DNA of 64,000 bases from Massilia sp. CFBP 13721 (GCF_014842025.1 NZ_JACYUY010000002.1:62001-126000); one strand, 5' to 3'. Shown: positions 1-10,267, counted from the stretch's first letter. Notes: generated by a model not told the origin, from the sequence alone. Numbers and translations: made by a program.

Positions 1-301
1 GCAGCGTCGGCGACAGGCGCGCGGCGATGCGGCGGTCGGCCCAGACCAGCTTTTGCGCCAGCGGCGTCAGCAGCGTACCGCGCCCGCGTCCGGTCTGCAG
101 CAGCTGCGTGCCGAACAGGCTTTCCGCCGCGCGCAATAAACCCCACGCATAGCGGTAGGACAGGCCGACGCTTTTCGCCGCCTGGGCGATGGAACCGGTG
201 TCCTGGATCGATAGCAGCAGGCCGAGCAGGTTGGCCATGTCGAGCGGCACTTCTCCCTTGACGCTGATTTCCCAGTGCGGGCGGATATGGACGGTGAGCA
301 T
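1..301 (-). CDS. ModE-like winged-helix regulator, N-terminal part (FdsR-like), cut by window edge
   Basis: Only the first 100 codons are present; the 3' part lies outside the window. The visible part is a LysR/ModE-style winged helix: a two-strand lead-in (HWEISVKG), then helices containing SIQDTGSIAQAAKSVGLSY and RYAWGLLRAAESLFG, then a Gly/Arg wing (TGRGRGTLLTPLAQKL). ModE-type regulators sense molybdate or tungstate, and many relatives carry a C-terminal periplasmic-binding-like domain, which cannot be seen here. The gene is divergent from an oxalate/formate transporter and a formate dehydrogenase operon, the position of the regulator FdsR in Cupriavidus (recalled, not checked). The ATG at 301 is inside one of two repeated operator-like sites, which suggests autoregulation. 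The DNA-binding class is fairly sure; the effector is inferred. Confidence 0.75.
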   Translation of the reverse strand, partial: MLTVHIRPHWEISVKGEVPLDMANLLGLLLSIQDTGSIAQAAKSVGLSYRYAWGLLRAAESLFGTQLLQTGRGRGTLLTPLAQKLVWADRRIAARLSPTL

Positions 302-324
302 ATGCTGAAAATAGCCTATTTCAG
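301..324. promoter_or_regulatory. Operator-like site, copy 1 (overlaps regulator start codon)
   Basis: The sequence begins TATGCTGAAAATAGC and continues CTATTTCAG. It holds a near-perfect inverted repeat (CTGAAAATAG facing CCTATTTCAG) and matches a second site 75 bases downstream. Its first base is also the first base of the regulator's start codon, so a bound protein would block that gene. The role is inferred from symmetry, repetition and position. Confidence 0.55.
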
Positions 325-375
325 TGCCAAAAACATCATGATACCCTCGGAAAGCAATAATAAATGCCTGATAGA

Positions 376-398
376 TATGCTTAAAAAAGCATATTCAG
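376..398. promoter_or_regulatory. Operator-like site, copy 2 (upstream of transporter gene)
   Basis: The sequence begins TATGCTTAAAAAAGC and continues ATATTCAG. It aligns with copy 1 at 301 and contains the inverted repeat ATATGC / GCATAT. It ends 24 bases before the transporter ATG at 423, just upstream of a strong ribosome site (GGAGGGG). The 75-base spacing, about seven helical turns, would place both sites on one face of the DNA. The binding protein is presumed to be the divergent ModE-like regulator. Confidence 0.55.
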
Positions 399-422
399 GA
401 ACATAAAAAACTGGAGGGGACA

Positions 423-2066
423 ATGAGGTTGTTTGATTTTCTGAGCAAGGAACGCACGATCGCGGGACCAGGTTTCAATCGCTGGCTGGTGCCGCCGGCG
501 GCGCTGGCGATCCACCTGTGCATCGGCATGGCCTACGGCTTTTCGGTGTTCTGGCTGCCGCTGTCGAAAGCGATCGGTATCACCGAGTCGGTGGCCTGCG
601 CCGCCGACATGGGCTTCATGGCGCAACTCTTTTCCACGACCTGCGACTGGAAGATCTCGATGCTGGGCTGGATGTACACGCTCTTCTTCGTCTTCCTGGG
701 CCTGGCCGCCTGGTTGTTCGGCGGCTGGCTCGAGCACGCCGGTCCGCGCAAGGCCGGCATCGTCTCGGCGCTGTGCTGGTGCGGCGGTCTGGTGATTTCC
801 GCCTTCGGCATCTACACGCACCAGATCTGGTTGATGTGGCTCGGTTCCGGCGTCATCGGTGGCATCGGCCTCGGCCTCGGCTACATCTCGCCGGTGTCGA
901 CGTTGATCAAATGGTTCCCGGACCGGCGCGGCATGGCGACCGGCATGGCCATCATGGGCTTCGGTGGCGGCGCCATGATCGGCGCGCCGCTGGCCGACAA
1001 GCTGATGAAGCACTTTGCCACCGCCACCTCGGTCGGCGTCTGGGAAACCTTCCTGGCCCTGGCCGCGATCTATTTCGTCTTCATGGTGGCCGGCGCGCTG
1101 ACCTACCGCGTGCCCGCCACCGGCTGGAAGCCGGCCGGCTGGACCGCGCCGGCGCAAAGCGCCAACACCATGATCACCGCGCGCCACGTGCATGCCAGCC
1201 GGGTCTGGGGCATTCCCCAGTTCTGGCTGATCTGGGGCGTGCTGTTCCTGAACGTCTCGGCGGGCATCGGCATCCTGGGCATGGCTTCGCCGCTGCTGCA
1301 GGAAGTGTTCGGCGGGCGCCTGATCGGCGTCGACCTCGGCTTCAACGACCTCGACGCCGCGCAGAAGGGTCAGATTGCGGCGATCGCCGCCGGCTTCACC
1401 GGCCTGCTGTCGCTGTTCAATATCGGCGGACGTTTCGCCTGGGCTTCGTGCTCGGACTACATCGGCCGCAAGGCGACCTACTTCATTTTCCTGGTCCTCG
1501 GGTTCATACTGTATGTATCGATTCCGTCGCTGGCGCATGCGGGCCAGCTGGCGCTGTTCGTCGGCTTCATCTGCATCATCCTGTCGATGTACGGCGGTGG
1601 TTTCGCGACCGTACCGGCTTACCTGGCCGACCTGTTCGGCACCCAGATGGTGGGCGCGATCCATGGCCGCCTGCTGACCGCCTGGGCCGCCGCCGGTGTG
1701 CTTGGTCCGATCCTGATCAACTACATCCGCGAGTACCAGATCGCCCACGGCGTGCCGAAGGCGCAGGCGTACGACGTGACGATGTACGTGCTGGCCGGCC
1801 TGATCGTGGTCGGCATCGTGCTCAACACGATGATCCGTCCGCTGGCCGACAAGCATTTCATGACCGATGCCGAACTGGCGGCGGAGAAGAAGCTGGCACA
1901 TGAACGCGACGTCAGCGCCATGAGCGGCATGCGTGGCGGCGCCAGCGCCGGCGCCGGCGTGGCCTCGAGCCCGGCGGTGGCGCTGTTCGCCTGGCTGGCG
2001 GTCGGCATTCCGCTGATGTTCGGGGTGTGGGTGACGCTGCAGAAGGCGGCGGTGCTGTTCAAGTAA
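423..2066 (+). CDS. Oxalate/formate antiporter-family MFS transporter (OFA)
   Basis: A 547-residue inner-membrane major facilitator of the OFA type, which typically exchanges oxalate for formate. Twelve hydrophobic segments alternate with short loops. MFS loop signatures are visible (KWFPDRRGMATGMAIMGFGG after helix 4, GRFAWASCSDYIGRKATY after helix 8). It is longer than OxlT (about 420 residues) because of an insert near residues 50-75 (two Cys) and an extended C-terminus with one more hydrophobic stretch. ATG 423 has the ribosome site GGAGGGG seven bases upstream. It lies directly upstream of a formate dehydrogenase operon, so formate or oxalate is the likely substrate; other monocarboxylates remain possible. 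Confidence 0.85.
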   Translation: MRLFDFLSKERTIAGPGFNRWLVPPAALAIHLCIGMAYGFSVFWLPLSKAIGITESVACAADMGFMAQLFSTTCDWKISMLGWMYTLFFVFLGLAAWLFGGWLEHAGPRKAGIVSALCWCGGLVISAFGIYTHQIWLMWLGSGVIGGIGLGLGYISPVSTLIKWFPDRRGMATGMAIMGFGGGAMIGAPLADKLMKHFATATSVGVWETFLALAAIYFVFMVAGALTYRVPATGWKPAGWTAPAQSANTMITARHVHASRVWGIPQFWLIWGVLFLNVSAGIGILGMASPLLQEVFGGRLIGVDLGFNDLDAAQKGQIAAIAAGFTGLLSLFNIGGRFAWASCSDYIGRKATYFIFLVLGFILYVSIPSLAHAGQLALFVGFICIILSMYGGGFATVPAYLADLFGTQMVGAIHGRLLTAWAAAGVLGPILINYIREYQIAHGVPKAQAYDVTMYVLAGLIVVGIVLNTMIRPLADKHFMTDAELAAEKKLAHERDVSAMSGMRGGASAGAGVASSPAVALFAWLAVGIPLMFGVWVTLQKAAVLFK

Positions 2067-2084
2067 CGTCTGTTCAGGCGTTGT

Positions 2085-2153
2085 ACCGCGTGGGCACAAG
2101 TGCCCACCCTACGTAAAGCGGGTTTTGTAGGGTGGGCACTTGTGCCCACGCGG
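2085..2153. repeat. Inverted pair of REP-like palindromes (GCAC core)
   Basis: Two copies face each other at 2085-2113 and 2127-2153. Each has ends GTAGGGTGG and CCACGCGG around the core GGGCACTTGTGCCC. They sit between the transporter and formate dehydrogenase genes, and could form a strong hairpin in RNA that separates expression of the two units. Confidence 0.85.
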
Positions 2154-2220
2154 ATCACCGCTTGAAATACCAACACCGCCACAACAAACCAACGCAACAC
2201 AGATCACACGGGACACCACC

Positions 2221-3933
<1,713 letters not shown>

Positions 3934-3939
3934 TCCATC

Positions 3940-6741
3940 ATGAACGCAAATACGCCCACCGTCACATTCGAACTCAACGGCCACGCCGTGGCGGCGCTGC
4001 CGCACGAGACCATCATCGAGGTCGCCGCCCGCGAAGGCATCGCCATCCCGCGCCTGTGCTACAAGGAAGGCTACGAGGCCGTCGGCAACTGCCGCTCCTG
4101 CATGGTCGAAATCGCCGGCGAGCGCACGCTGGCGCCGTCCTGCTGCCGCCACCCCAGCGCCGGCATGAAGGTGACGACCGACAGCGCCCGCGCCGTCACC
4201 GCGCAAAAGATGGTGCTCGAACTGCTGCTGGCCGACATGCCCGAAGCCGAGTACACGCGCAAGAACGAAGTCGACCTCTGGGCCGAAAAACTCGGCGTCG
4301 GCAAGCCGCGCTTCCCGTCCACACGCGTACAGCCCCGGCGCGACGATTCGCACGCCGCCATCACCGTCAACCTCGACGCCTGCATCCAGTGCACACGCTG
4401 CGTGCGCGCCTGCCGCGACGAGCAGGTGAACGACGTCATCGGTCTCGCCTTCCGCGGCGAGAACGCGAAAATCGTGTTCGACCAGGACGACCCGATGGGC
4501 AATTCCACCTGCGTGGCCTGCGGCGAATGCGTGCAGGCTTGCCCGACCGGCGCCCTGATGCCGGCGCGCGAGGTGGCGCTGAACATCCCGGACAAACAGG
4601 TCGATTCGGTCTGCCCGTACTGCGGCGTCGGCTGTCAGCTGACCTACAACATCAAGGACAACAAGATCCTGTACGTCGAAGGACGCGACGGCCCGGCCAA
4701 CCTGGGCCGCCTGTGCGTGAAAGGGCGCTATGGCTTCGACTATGCGCACCACCCGCATCGCCTCACGAAACCGCTGATCCGCCGCGCAGGGGTGCCGAAG
4801 ACCGGCGACTTCGTCATGGACCCGGACCGGGTGCTCGACGTCTTCCGCGAAGCGAGCTGGGAAGAAGCGCTGGCGCTGGCCGGCGGCAAGCTGGCGCAGA
4901 TCCGCGACGACCACGGCGGCAACGCGCTGGCCGGCTTCGGCTCGGCCAAGGGCAGCAACGAAGAAGCGTATTTGTTCCAGAAGCTGGTGCGCACCGGCTT
5001 CGGCACCAACAACGTCGACCACTGCACGCGCCTGTGCCACGCTTCCTCGGTGTCGGCGCTGCTGGAAGGGATCGGTTCCGGCGCCGTGTCGAACCCGGTG
5101 ATGGACGTCACCCGCGCCGAGGTCATCGTCATCATCGGCGCCAATCCGACCGTGAACCACCCGGTGGCCGCCACCTGGATCAAGAACGCGGTGCGCACCG
5201 GCGCCAAGCTGATCGTGCTCGATCCGCGCCGCTCGGAACTGGCGCGCCACGCGCACCGCTACCTGCAGTTCAAGCCGGATACCGACGTCGCACTGCTCAA
5301 CGCGATGATGCACGTGATCGTCAGCGAAAGGCTGGTGGATGAAGCCTTCATCGCCAGCCGCACAGTCGGCTACGAAGACCTGGAAAAGAACGTGGCCGAG
5401 TACAGCCCGGAAGCGATGGCGCCGATCTGCGGCATCGACGCCGACACCATCCGCTACGTGGCGCGCCTGTATGCGACCTCGAAGGGCTCGATGATCCTGT
5501 GGGGCATGGGTATTTCGCAGCACGTGCACGGCACCGACAACGCGCGCTGCCTGATCGCGCTGGCCCTGATGACGGGCCAGATCGGCCGTCCCGGCACGGG
5601 ATTGCATCCGCTGCGCGGCCAGAACAACGTGCAGGGCGCCTCCGACGCCGGCCTGATCCCGATGATGCTGCCGGACTACCAGCGCGTCGACAACCAGGCC
5701 GCGCGCGAACGATTCGAAGCCGCCTGGGGCAGCAAGCTCGATCCAAAACCCGGCCTGACGGTGGTCGAGATCATGGACGCGATCGACCACGGGCAAATCC
5801 GCGGCATGTACATCATGGGCGAGAACCCGGCCATGTCCGATCCTGACGCCAATCACGCGCGCGCCGCGCTGGCGGCACTCGAACACCTGGTGGTGCAGGA
5901 CATCTTCCTGACCGAGACGGCGTATCTCGCCGACGTGATCCTGCCCGCATCCGCCTTCCCGGAAAAGACCGGCACGTTTACGAATACCGACCGCCTGGTG
6001 CAGCTGGGCCGGCAGGCGATCGACCCTCCGGGCGAGGCCAAGCAGGACCTGTGGATCATCCAGCAGATCGCCAACCGCCTCGGCCTGCCGTGGAACTACG
6101 GCCACGTGTCCGAAGTGTTCGACGAGATGCGCCACACGATGGCCAGCATCGGCGGCATCACCTGGGAGCGCCTGGAACGCAACGGCGCCGTGGTCTATCC
6201 GTGCATGAACGAAGGCGACGTCGGCCAGCCGGTGGTGTTTACCGAACTGTTCCCGCGCGAAGGGGGCAGGGCGCGTTTCGTCCCGGCCGACATCATCCCG
6301 GCCGACGAGCGGCCCGACAGCGAGTACCCGATGGTGCTGATCACCGGCCGCCAGCTGGAACACTGGCACACCGGCAGCATGACCCGGCGCGCCACCGTGC
6401 TCGATGCGATCGAGCCCGATCCGGTGGCGCTCGTCCACCCGCTCGACCTGGAACGCCTGGGCATTGCGCCGGGCGCGCCGATCACGATCGCTTCGCGCCG
6501 CGGCGAGGTGGTGTTGTGGGCGCGCGCCGACGACAGCTCGCCGGTCGGCGCCATCTTCGTGCCGTTCTGTTACTACGAGGCGGCCATCAACAGGCTGACC
6601 AACGCCGCGCTCGACCCGGTCGGCAAGATCCCGGAATTCAAATATTGCGCGATCAAGGTGACGCCCGGCGGGGAGGTCGCACGGCAAAGCAGCTACGGTG
6701 GCGGCCAAATCCTGGCCGGCATGGCACAATTGGCAAGATGA
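3940..6741 (+). CDS. fdsA: Formate dehydrogenase catalytic alpha subunit (FdsA/FdhA)
   Basis: A 933-residue molybdenum or tungsten bis-MGD enzyme oxidising formate to CO2 in the cytoplasm. Domains in order: NuoG-like [2Fe-2S] region (CYKEGYEAVGNCRSC), His-Cys [4Fe-4S] region, two ferredoxin clusters near residues 147-205 (CIQCTRCVRAC, CVACGECVQACP), the active-site-proximal [4Fe-4S] motif CPYCGVGC from about residue 226, then the molybdopterin domains. The metal-ligand Cys is C366, followed by H367 (RLCHASS), the position of selenocysteine in E. coli FdhF. The C-terminal MGD-binding part contains ITGRQLEHWHTGSMTRR. Its stop overlaps the FdhD start (ATGA). Confidence 0.96.
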   Translation: MNANTPTVTFELNGHAVAALPHETIIEVAAREGIAIPRLCYKEGYEAVGNCRSCMVEIAGERTLAPSCCRHPSAGMKVTTDSARAVTAQKMVLELLLADMPEAEYTRKNEVDLWAEKLGVGKPRFPSTRVQPRRDDSHAAITVNLDACIQCTRCVRACRDEQVNDVIGLAFRGENAKIVFDQDDPMGNSTCVACGECVQACPTGALMPAREVALNIPDKQVDSVCPYCGVGCQLTYNIKDNKILYVEGRDGPANLGRLCVKGRYGFDYAHHPHRLTKPLIRRAGVPKTGDFVMDPDRVLDVFREASWEEALALAGGKLAQIRDDHGGNALAGFGSAKGSNEEAYLFQKLVRTGFGTNNVDHCTRLCHASSVSALLEGIGSGAVSNPVMDVTRAEVIVIIGANPTVNHPVAATWIKNAVRTGAKLIVLDPRRSELARHAHRYLQFKPDTDVALLNAMMHVIVSERLVDEAFIASRTVGYEDLEKNVAEYSPEAMAPICGIDADTIRYVARLYATSKGSMILWGMGISQHVHGTDNARCLIALALMTGQIGRPGTGLHPLRGQNNVQGASDAGLIPMMLPDYQRVDNQAARERFEAAWGSKLDPKPGLTVVEIMDAIDHGQIRGMYIMGENPAMSDPDANHARAALAALEHLVVQDIFLTETAYLADVILPASAFPEKTGTFTNTDRLVQLGRQAIDPPGEAKQDLWIIQQIANRLGLPWNYGHVSEVFDEMRHTMASIGGITWERLERNGAVVYPCMNEGDVGQPVVFTELFPREGGRARFVPADIIPADERPDSEYPMVLITGRQLEHWHTGSMTRRATVLDAIEPDPVALVHPLDLERLGIAPGAPITIASRRGEVVLWARADDSSPVGAIFVPFCYYEAAINRLTNAALDPVGKIPEFKYCAIKVTPGGEVARQSSYGGGQILAGMAQLAR

Positions 6742-7610
6742 ACTGCCCACTTCCCTTGTCACCTCACCGCCCGCTCCTGTCCGACGCCCGCGCCCATCTC
6801 ACCCACGAGGTGAGCGCGCTCGACGAACGGGGCCGCGCTTCCACGATTTCGATCCCGGCCGAACGCCCGCTGACGGTGTACGTCGACAAGCGCGAACTGG
6901 TCACGCTGATGACCCTCGGCGGCGCGCCCGAAGCGCTGACGCTGGGCTACCTGCGCAACCAGCGCCTGGTGCGGTCGATCGACGACGTGGTGTCGGTGCA
7001 GGTCGACTGGTCGGTCGATGCGGTGGCGGTCGTCACCCGCAACGGCATCGCCGACGTCGAAGAGCGCACGGCGAAAAAGGTCGTTACCACCGGCTGCGGG
7101 CAAGGGTCGGTCTTCGGCGGCTTGATGGACGAGGTGGAGACGATTTCCCTGAGCGAGACGGCGACGCTGGCCCAGTCGGTCGTCTACCGCATCGTCGACA
7201 CCATTCGCACCCAGCAATCGATCTACAAACAGGCCGGCTCGGTGCACGGCTGCGCGCTGTTCTCCAACACGGGAGACTTGCTGTATTTCGTCGAGGACGT
7301 CGGCCGTCACAACGCGGTCGATGCGATCGCCGGCCTGATGTGGCTGGACGGGATCGAGGGCGCCGACAAGGTGTTCTATACGACCGGCCGCCTGACCTCG
7401 GAGATGGTCATCAAGGGTGCGCAGATGGGCATTCCCTTCCTGCTGTCGCGCTCGGGCACCACGCAGATGGGGCACATGGTGGCGCAAAAGGTCGGCATGA
7501 GCCTGCTGGCGCGCTGCAGCGGCAGGCACTTCCTGCTGCTGGCCGGGCAGGAGCGGCTCGTGTTCGAGCCGGAGCTGGCCGACGTACCGCACTATCCGCG
7601 CAGCGCCTGA
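6738..7610 (+). CDS. fdhD: Formate dehydrogenase accessory sulfurtransferase FdhD (FdsC)
   Basis: A 290-residue cytoplasmic accessory protein that sulfurates the bis-MGD cofactor and delivers it to FdsA. Family signatures include LGYLRNQRLV, TTGCGQGSVFGG, GSVHGCALF and FVEDVGRHNAVDAIAG. The start ATG overlaps the fdsA stop, so translation is coupled. E. coli FdhD has a CxxC pair in the TGCG loop; here the motif reads CGQG, so the second Cys is Gly. A single conserved Cys could still act in sulfur transfer. The assignment is firm; the mechanism in this subtype is not clear from sequence. Confidence 0.95.
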   Translation: MNCPLPLSPHRPLLSDARAHLTHEVSALDERGRASTISIPAERPLTVYVDKRELVTLMTLGGAPEALTLGYLRNQRLVRSIDDVVSVQVDWSVDAVAVVTRNGIADVEERTAKKVVTTGCGQGSVFGGLMDEVETISLSETATLAQSVVYRIVDTIRTQQSIYKQAGSVHGCALFSNTGDLLYFVEDVGRHNAVDAIAGLMWLDGIEGADKVFYTTGRLTSEMVIKGAQMGIPFLLSRSGTTQMGHMVAQKVGMSLLARCSGRHFLLLAGQERLVFEPELADVPHYPRSA

Positions 7611-7621
7611 GCGCCAGCCCG

Positions 7622-8329
7622 ATGTCCCTGTTCGACGCCACGGCGCACGCCTTCGCGCTGCTGTTTTCCGGCGACGCCGCGCTCTGGCGCATCATCTGGG
7701 TGTCCGTCAAAACCAGCGTCATCGGCCTGCTGCTGGCGACGCCGCCGGCGGTGCTGCTCGGGTATGCGATCGCCATGCACCGCTTTCCGGGACGCCGCAT
7801 CGCGGTCTGGCTGGCGCAGTGCGCCCTGTCGCTGCCGACGGTGCTGATCGGCCTGCTGCTCTACCTGCTGCTGTCGCGGCGCGGCCCATTGGGACCATTG
7901 GAGTGGCTGTTCTCGCAGTCGGGCATCATCGCCGGCCAGTTCGTGGTCGGCTTGCCGGTGTTGCTGGCCTTTACGCTGGCGGCGGTGCAGGCGCTCGATG
8001 CGCGCTATGCCGAGACGGCGCGCGCGCTCGGCGCCTCGCGCTGGCGCGTCATGACGACCGTGCTGCACGAGGCGCGCTACGGCGTCATGGCGGCCGTGAT
8101 CAGCGGCTTCGGACGCGTGATCTCGGAAGTCGGCTGCGCGCTGATGGTGGGCGGGAACATCGAGGGCGAGACGCGCACCATCACCACCGCGATTGCGCTG
8201 GAAACGAGCAAGGGCGAATTCGCGCAGGGGATCGCGCTGGGCATCGTGCTGGTCGCGCTGGCGCTCCTGATGAACGGCGCGCTGATGCTGCTGCAGGGCG
8301 AAGCGCATACGGCCGGGGGCCGTGCATGA
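7622..8329 (+). CDS. tupB: Tungstate/molybdate-type ABC transporter permease (TupB-like)
   Basis: A 235-residue inner-membrane permease with about five to six hydrophobic segments and the EAA loop ETARALGASRWRVMTTVLHEA that contacts the ATPase. The compact single-permease layout and sequence GRVISEVGCALMVGGNIEG fit the TupB tungstate family. It starts 11 bases after fdhD and ends in an ATGA overlap with the ATPase gene, so it belongs to the formate dehydrogenase transcript. Substrate is inferred from family and context: tungstate or molybdate for the FdsA cofactor. No TupA binding-protein gene is seen in the window. Confidence 0.85.
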   Translation: MSLFDATAHAFALLFSGDAALWRIIWVSVKTSVIGLLLATPPAVLLGYAIAMHRFPGRRIAVWLAQCALSLPTVLIGLLLYLLLSRRGPLGPLEWLFSQSGIIAGQFVVGLPVLLAFTLAAVQALDARYAETARALGASRWRVMTTVLHEARYGVMAAVISGFGRVISEVGCALMVGGNIEGETRTITTAIALETSKGEFAQGIALGIVLVALALLMNGALMLLQGEAHTAGGRA

Positions 8330-9021
8330 ATAAGCTGAAAAGCGCGCTGTTAACCGTACAGGGGCTGCGCAAGCGTCACGGCGAACGCCTGCTGTTCGAC
8401 ATCGATACGCTGACGCTGGAAGCGGCCAGCGCCTATGTGCTCACCGGCGCCAACGGTGTCGGCAAGAGCACGCTGCTGCGCATCCTGGCTGGCCTCGACA
8501 CCGCCGAGATCGGCCATGCGGTCTTTGAAGGCAAGCCGGTCGCCCTGCATCCGTATCCGCCGCTGCTGCGCCGCGCCATCGTCTACGTGCACCAGCATCC
8601 GGTCATGTTTTCCACCAGCGTCGCGCAGAACATCGGCTATGGCCTGGCGGCGCGCGGCGAACCGAAGGCGCGCGTGGCGGCGCTGGTCGCCGAGGCGATG
8701 GACTGGGCCGGCGTCGGCTACCTGCGCGAGACCGAGCCGGCGCGCCTGTCCGGCGGAGAAAAGCAGCGCGTGGCGCTGGCGCGCGCGCGCGTGCTGCAAC
8801 CGCGCCTGTTGCTGCTGGACGAACCGACCGCGAACCTGGACGGCGCCGCGCGCGAGCAGGTGATCGCCCTGATCCCGACACTGGTGCAGGAGGGCAGCAC
8901 GGTGGTGATGGCCTGCCACGACCGCGACCTGATCGGGCTGCCGGGCGTGCGCCGCCTGAAGCTGCGCGACGGCCGCCTCGAATACCGTCCACACAAGGAA
9001 GAAGCCGGCGACAAGCCGTGA
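8326..9021 (+). CDS. tupC: ABC transporter ATP-binding protein (TupC-like)
   Basis: A 231-residue ATPase with Walker A GANGVGKST, Q-loop region VYVHQHPVMF, signature LSGGEKQRVALARA, Walker B LLLLDEP and switch His in MACHDRD. It lacks the C-terminal oxyanion-sensing TOBE domain of ModC, as expected for short TupC proteins. The start overlaps the permease stop. It is the last gene before a strong bidirectional terminator, so it closes the fds operon. Confidence 0.87.
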   Translation: MNKLKSALLTVQGLRKRHGERLLFDIDTLTLEAASAYVLTGANGVGKSTLLRILAGLDTAEIGHAVFEGKPVALHPYPPLLRRAIVYVHQHPVMFSTSVAQNIGYGLAARGEPKARVAALVAEAMDWAGVGYLRETEPARLSGGEKQRVALARARVLQPRLLLLDEPTANLDGAAREQVIALIPTLVQEGSTVVMACHDRDLIGLPGVRRLKLRDGRLEYRPHKEEAGDKP

Positions 9022-9024
9022 CTA

Positions 9025-9063
9025 GAAACGAAAAAAGCGGCCGTAGCCGCTTTTTTTCGTTTC
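9025..9063. terminator. Bidirectional intrinsic terminator
   Basis: A long stem (GAAACGAAAAAAGCGGC facing GCCGCTTTTTTTCGTTTC, loop CGTA) lies between two convergent genes. It carries a T-run on one strand and an A-run on the other, so it can end both the fds operon and the PEP-CTERM gene. Confidence 0.9.
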
Positions 9064-9070
9064 GTCCCAC

Positions 9071-9931
9071 TTATTTCGACAGGGCTTTACGCTTGCGCGC
9101 AACCGCGCCCGCAGCGGCCAGGGCGATGCCGAACAGGGCGATCGAACCCGGCTCCGGCACGTCGGCCAGCTTGAACTGGCCGTTCGAACCGATGAAGAAA
9201 TACTCGCCCGGACGGTTGACATAGGTACCGCTGCCGCAGCCCGGACCGGTGAAGCCGGCAAATTCGCAAGCGACTTCGCTCACCATGCGGCTGGTCGGCG
9301 AGCTGATCGTATTGGCGTTGGTAAAGGCGAACGACAGGATCGACTCGCTCGACAGGTCCTTGCCGGTGCGGTTGAAGAAGTAGCCGGCGTCGAGCATGCC
9401 GGGGGCTGCCTGGGCGAAGACGCTGACCTGGCCATTGTTGGTCGGGATGCCGCTTGCGTCGACCAAGCCGCCGCCGCCCAGCACGTTGAACTCGGCGATC
9501 ATCTCGCCCAGGTTGGCGCCATAGAACCCGTTCGTGCCGGCGTACTGGCCACCGGTCAGGTTATGGTACATGCGCACGGTGCCGCTGGTGAAGTTGAAGG
9601 CGCCGCCGAAACTGCCGCTGCCCATCGCTTCGAAGGTCGCCGTGATATTCCCACCTGGGTAGTTAACGGGGAACAGCTTGCCGTTACCGTCGGCCTGCGC
9701 AATATTCAAGACTGCAGTTTCCTTGAATGCAAACGAGGTGCCGCCGGTCGGCGTCAGCTGGATGAACGCGTTGCCGTTGATGTCCAGATATTCGTTGATG
9801 GTCTGGCCGCCGGCAAAACCGGTGCCGGACGGATTAAATACCCAATTGTTGAGCACCGGACTCGCGATTGCGGCACCGGTCGTGCCCAGCGCCATTGCTG
9901 CAGCGCACATAAGTTTCTTAACTAAATTCAT
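9071..9931 (-). CDS. PEP-CTERM exoprotein, resembles flocculation-associated PepA
   Basis: A 286-residue secreted protein. Residues 1-23 form a Sec signal ending in AIAS; the last 27 residues are a complete PEP-CTERM sorting tag: VPEPGS, a hydrophobic helix (IALFGIALAAAGAV), then ARKRK. Such tags are processed by exosortase and tie the protein to exopolysaccharide export. The body is rich in Gly, Asn and Thr with few charges, and two Cys sit near CEFAGFTGPGCG. The overall pattern (NWVFNPSGTGF, GQTINEYLDINGNAF) resembles PepA of floc-forming Zoogloea from memory. A sigma-54 promoter about 37 bases upstream agrees with PrsK/PrsR-type control reported for PEP-CTERM genes. Confidence 0.85.
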   Translation of the reverse strand: MNLVKKLMCAAAMALGTTGAAIASPVLNNWVFNPSGTGFAGGQTINEYLDINGNAFIQLTPTGGTSFAFKETAVLNIAQADGNGKLFPVNYPGGNITATFEAMGSGSFGGAFNFTSGTVRMYHNLTGGQYAGTNGFYGANLGEMIAEFNVLGGGGLVDASGIPTNNGQVSVFAQAAPGMLDAGYFFNRTGKDLSSESILSFAFTNANTISSPTSRMVSEVACEFAGFTGPGCGSGTYVNRPGEYFFIGSNGQFKLADVPEPGSIALFGIALAAAGAVARKRKALSK

Positions 9932-9978
9932 TGTTAATCTTTCGACATGTAGTCGTCGGGAGGAGGAAACTTTTAGTA

Positions 9979-9995
9979 AGCAATCGCCATGCCTA
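9979..9995 (-). promoter_or_regulatory. Sigma-54 (RpoN) -24/-12 promoter for the PEP-CTERM gene
   Basis: On the minus strand the site reads TAGGCATGGCGATTGCT. The essential GG and GC doublets are exactly ten bases apart, and most other positions fit TGGCACG-N4-TTGCW. Transcription would begin near 9968, giving a leader of about 37 bases before ATG 9931. Confidence 0.7.
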
Positions 9996-10267
9996 GAATA
10001 AATATCCTATTAAATCAATTACTTAAAACAGACAGAAATGGATGCTGTGGATATGTGTAAAGAATTCCGACAATGCGGCGTTTCTCTGTTGCACCAGTCG
10101 TTATCGATGTGAATTTACATTAGATAAATCTGTTGAAAGTGAAGGACAGGGAGCCTCGCGCCGGCAGCAGGATCGACGCGATCTCTTCTGATGGTCGTAA
10201 ACAGCCCGATAGACATTGGCATGGTGTTCAGGCGACAGTGGCGCCATGACGAACCAGTTAAATGGCG
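9996..10267. other. Intergenic region upstream of PEP-CTERM gene
   Basis: AT-rich for this genome and without a convincing gene. It is where enhancer sites for a sigma-54 activator would be expected, but no clear inverted repeat was identified. The distal end lies just past the stop of the histidine kinase gene. Confidence 0.5.

Noticed and set aside
302..422. Riboswitch (Mo/W cofactor type) in the transporter leader
   Set aside because: The gap is only 121 bases and is taken up by two protein-operator-like sites; no multi-stem structure was seen.
381..2099. 572-codon minus-strand frame opposite the oxalate/formate transporter
   Set aside because: Shadow frame with biased composition and no motif; the plus strand has clear membrane-protein features.
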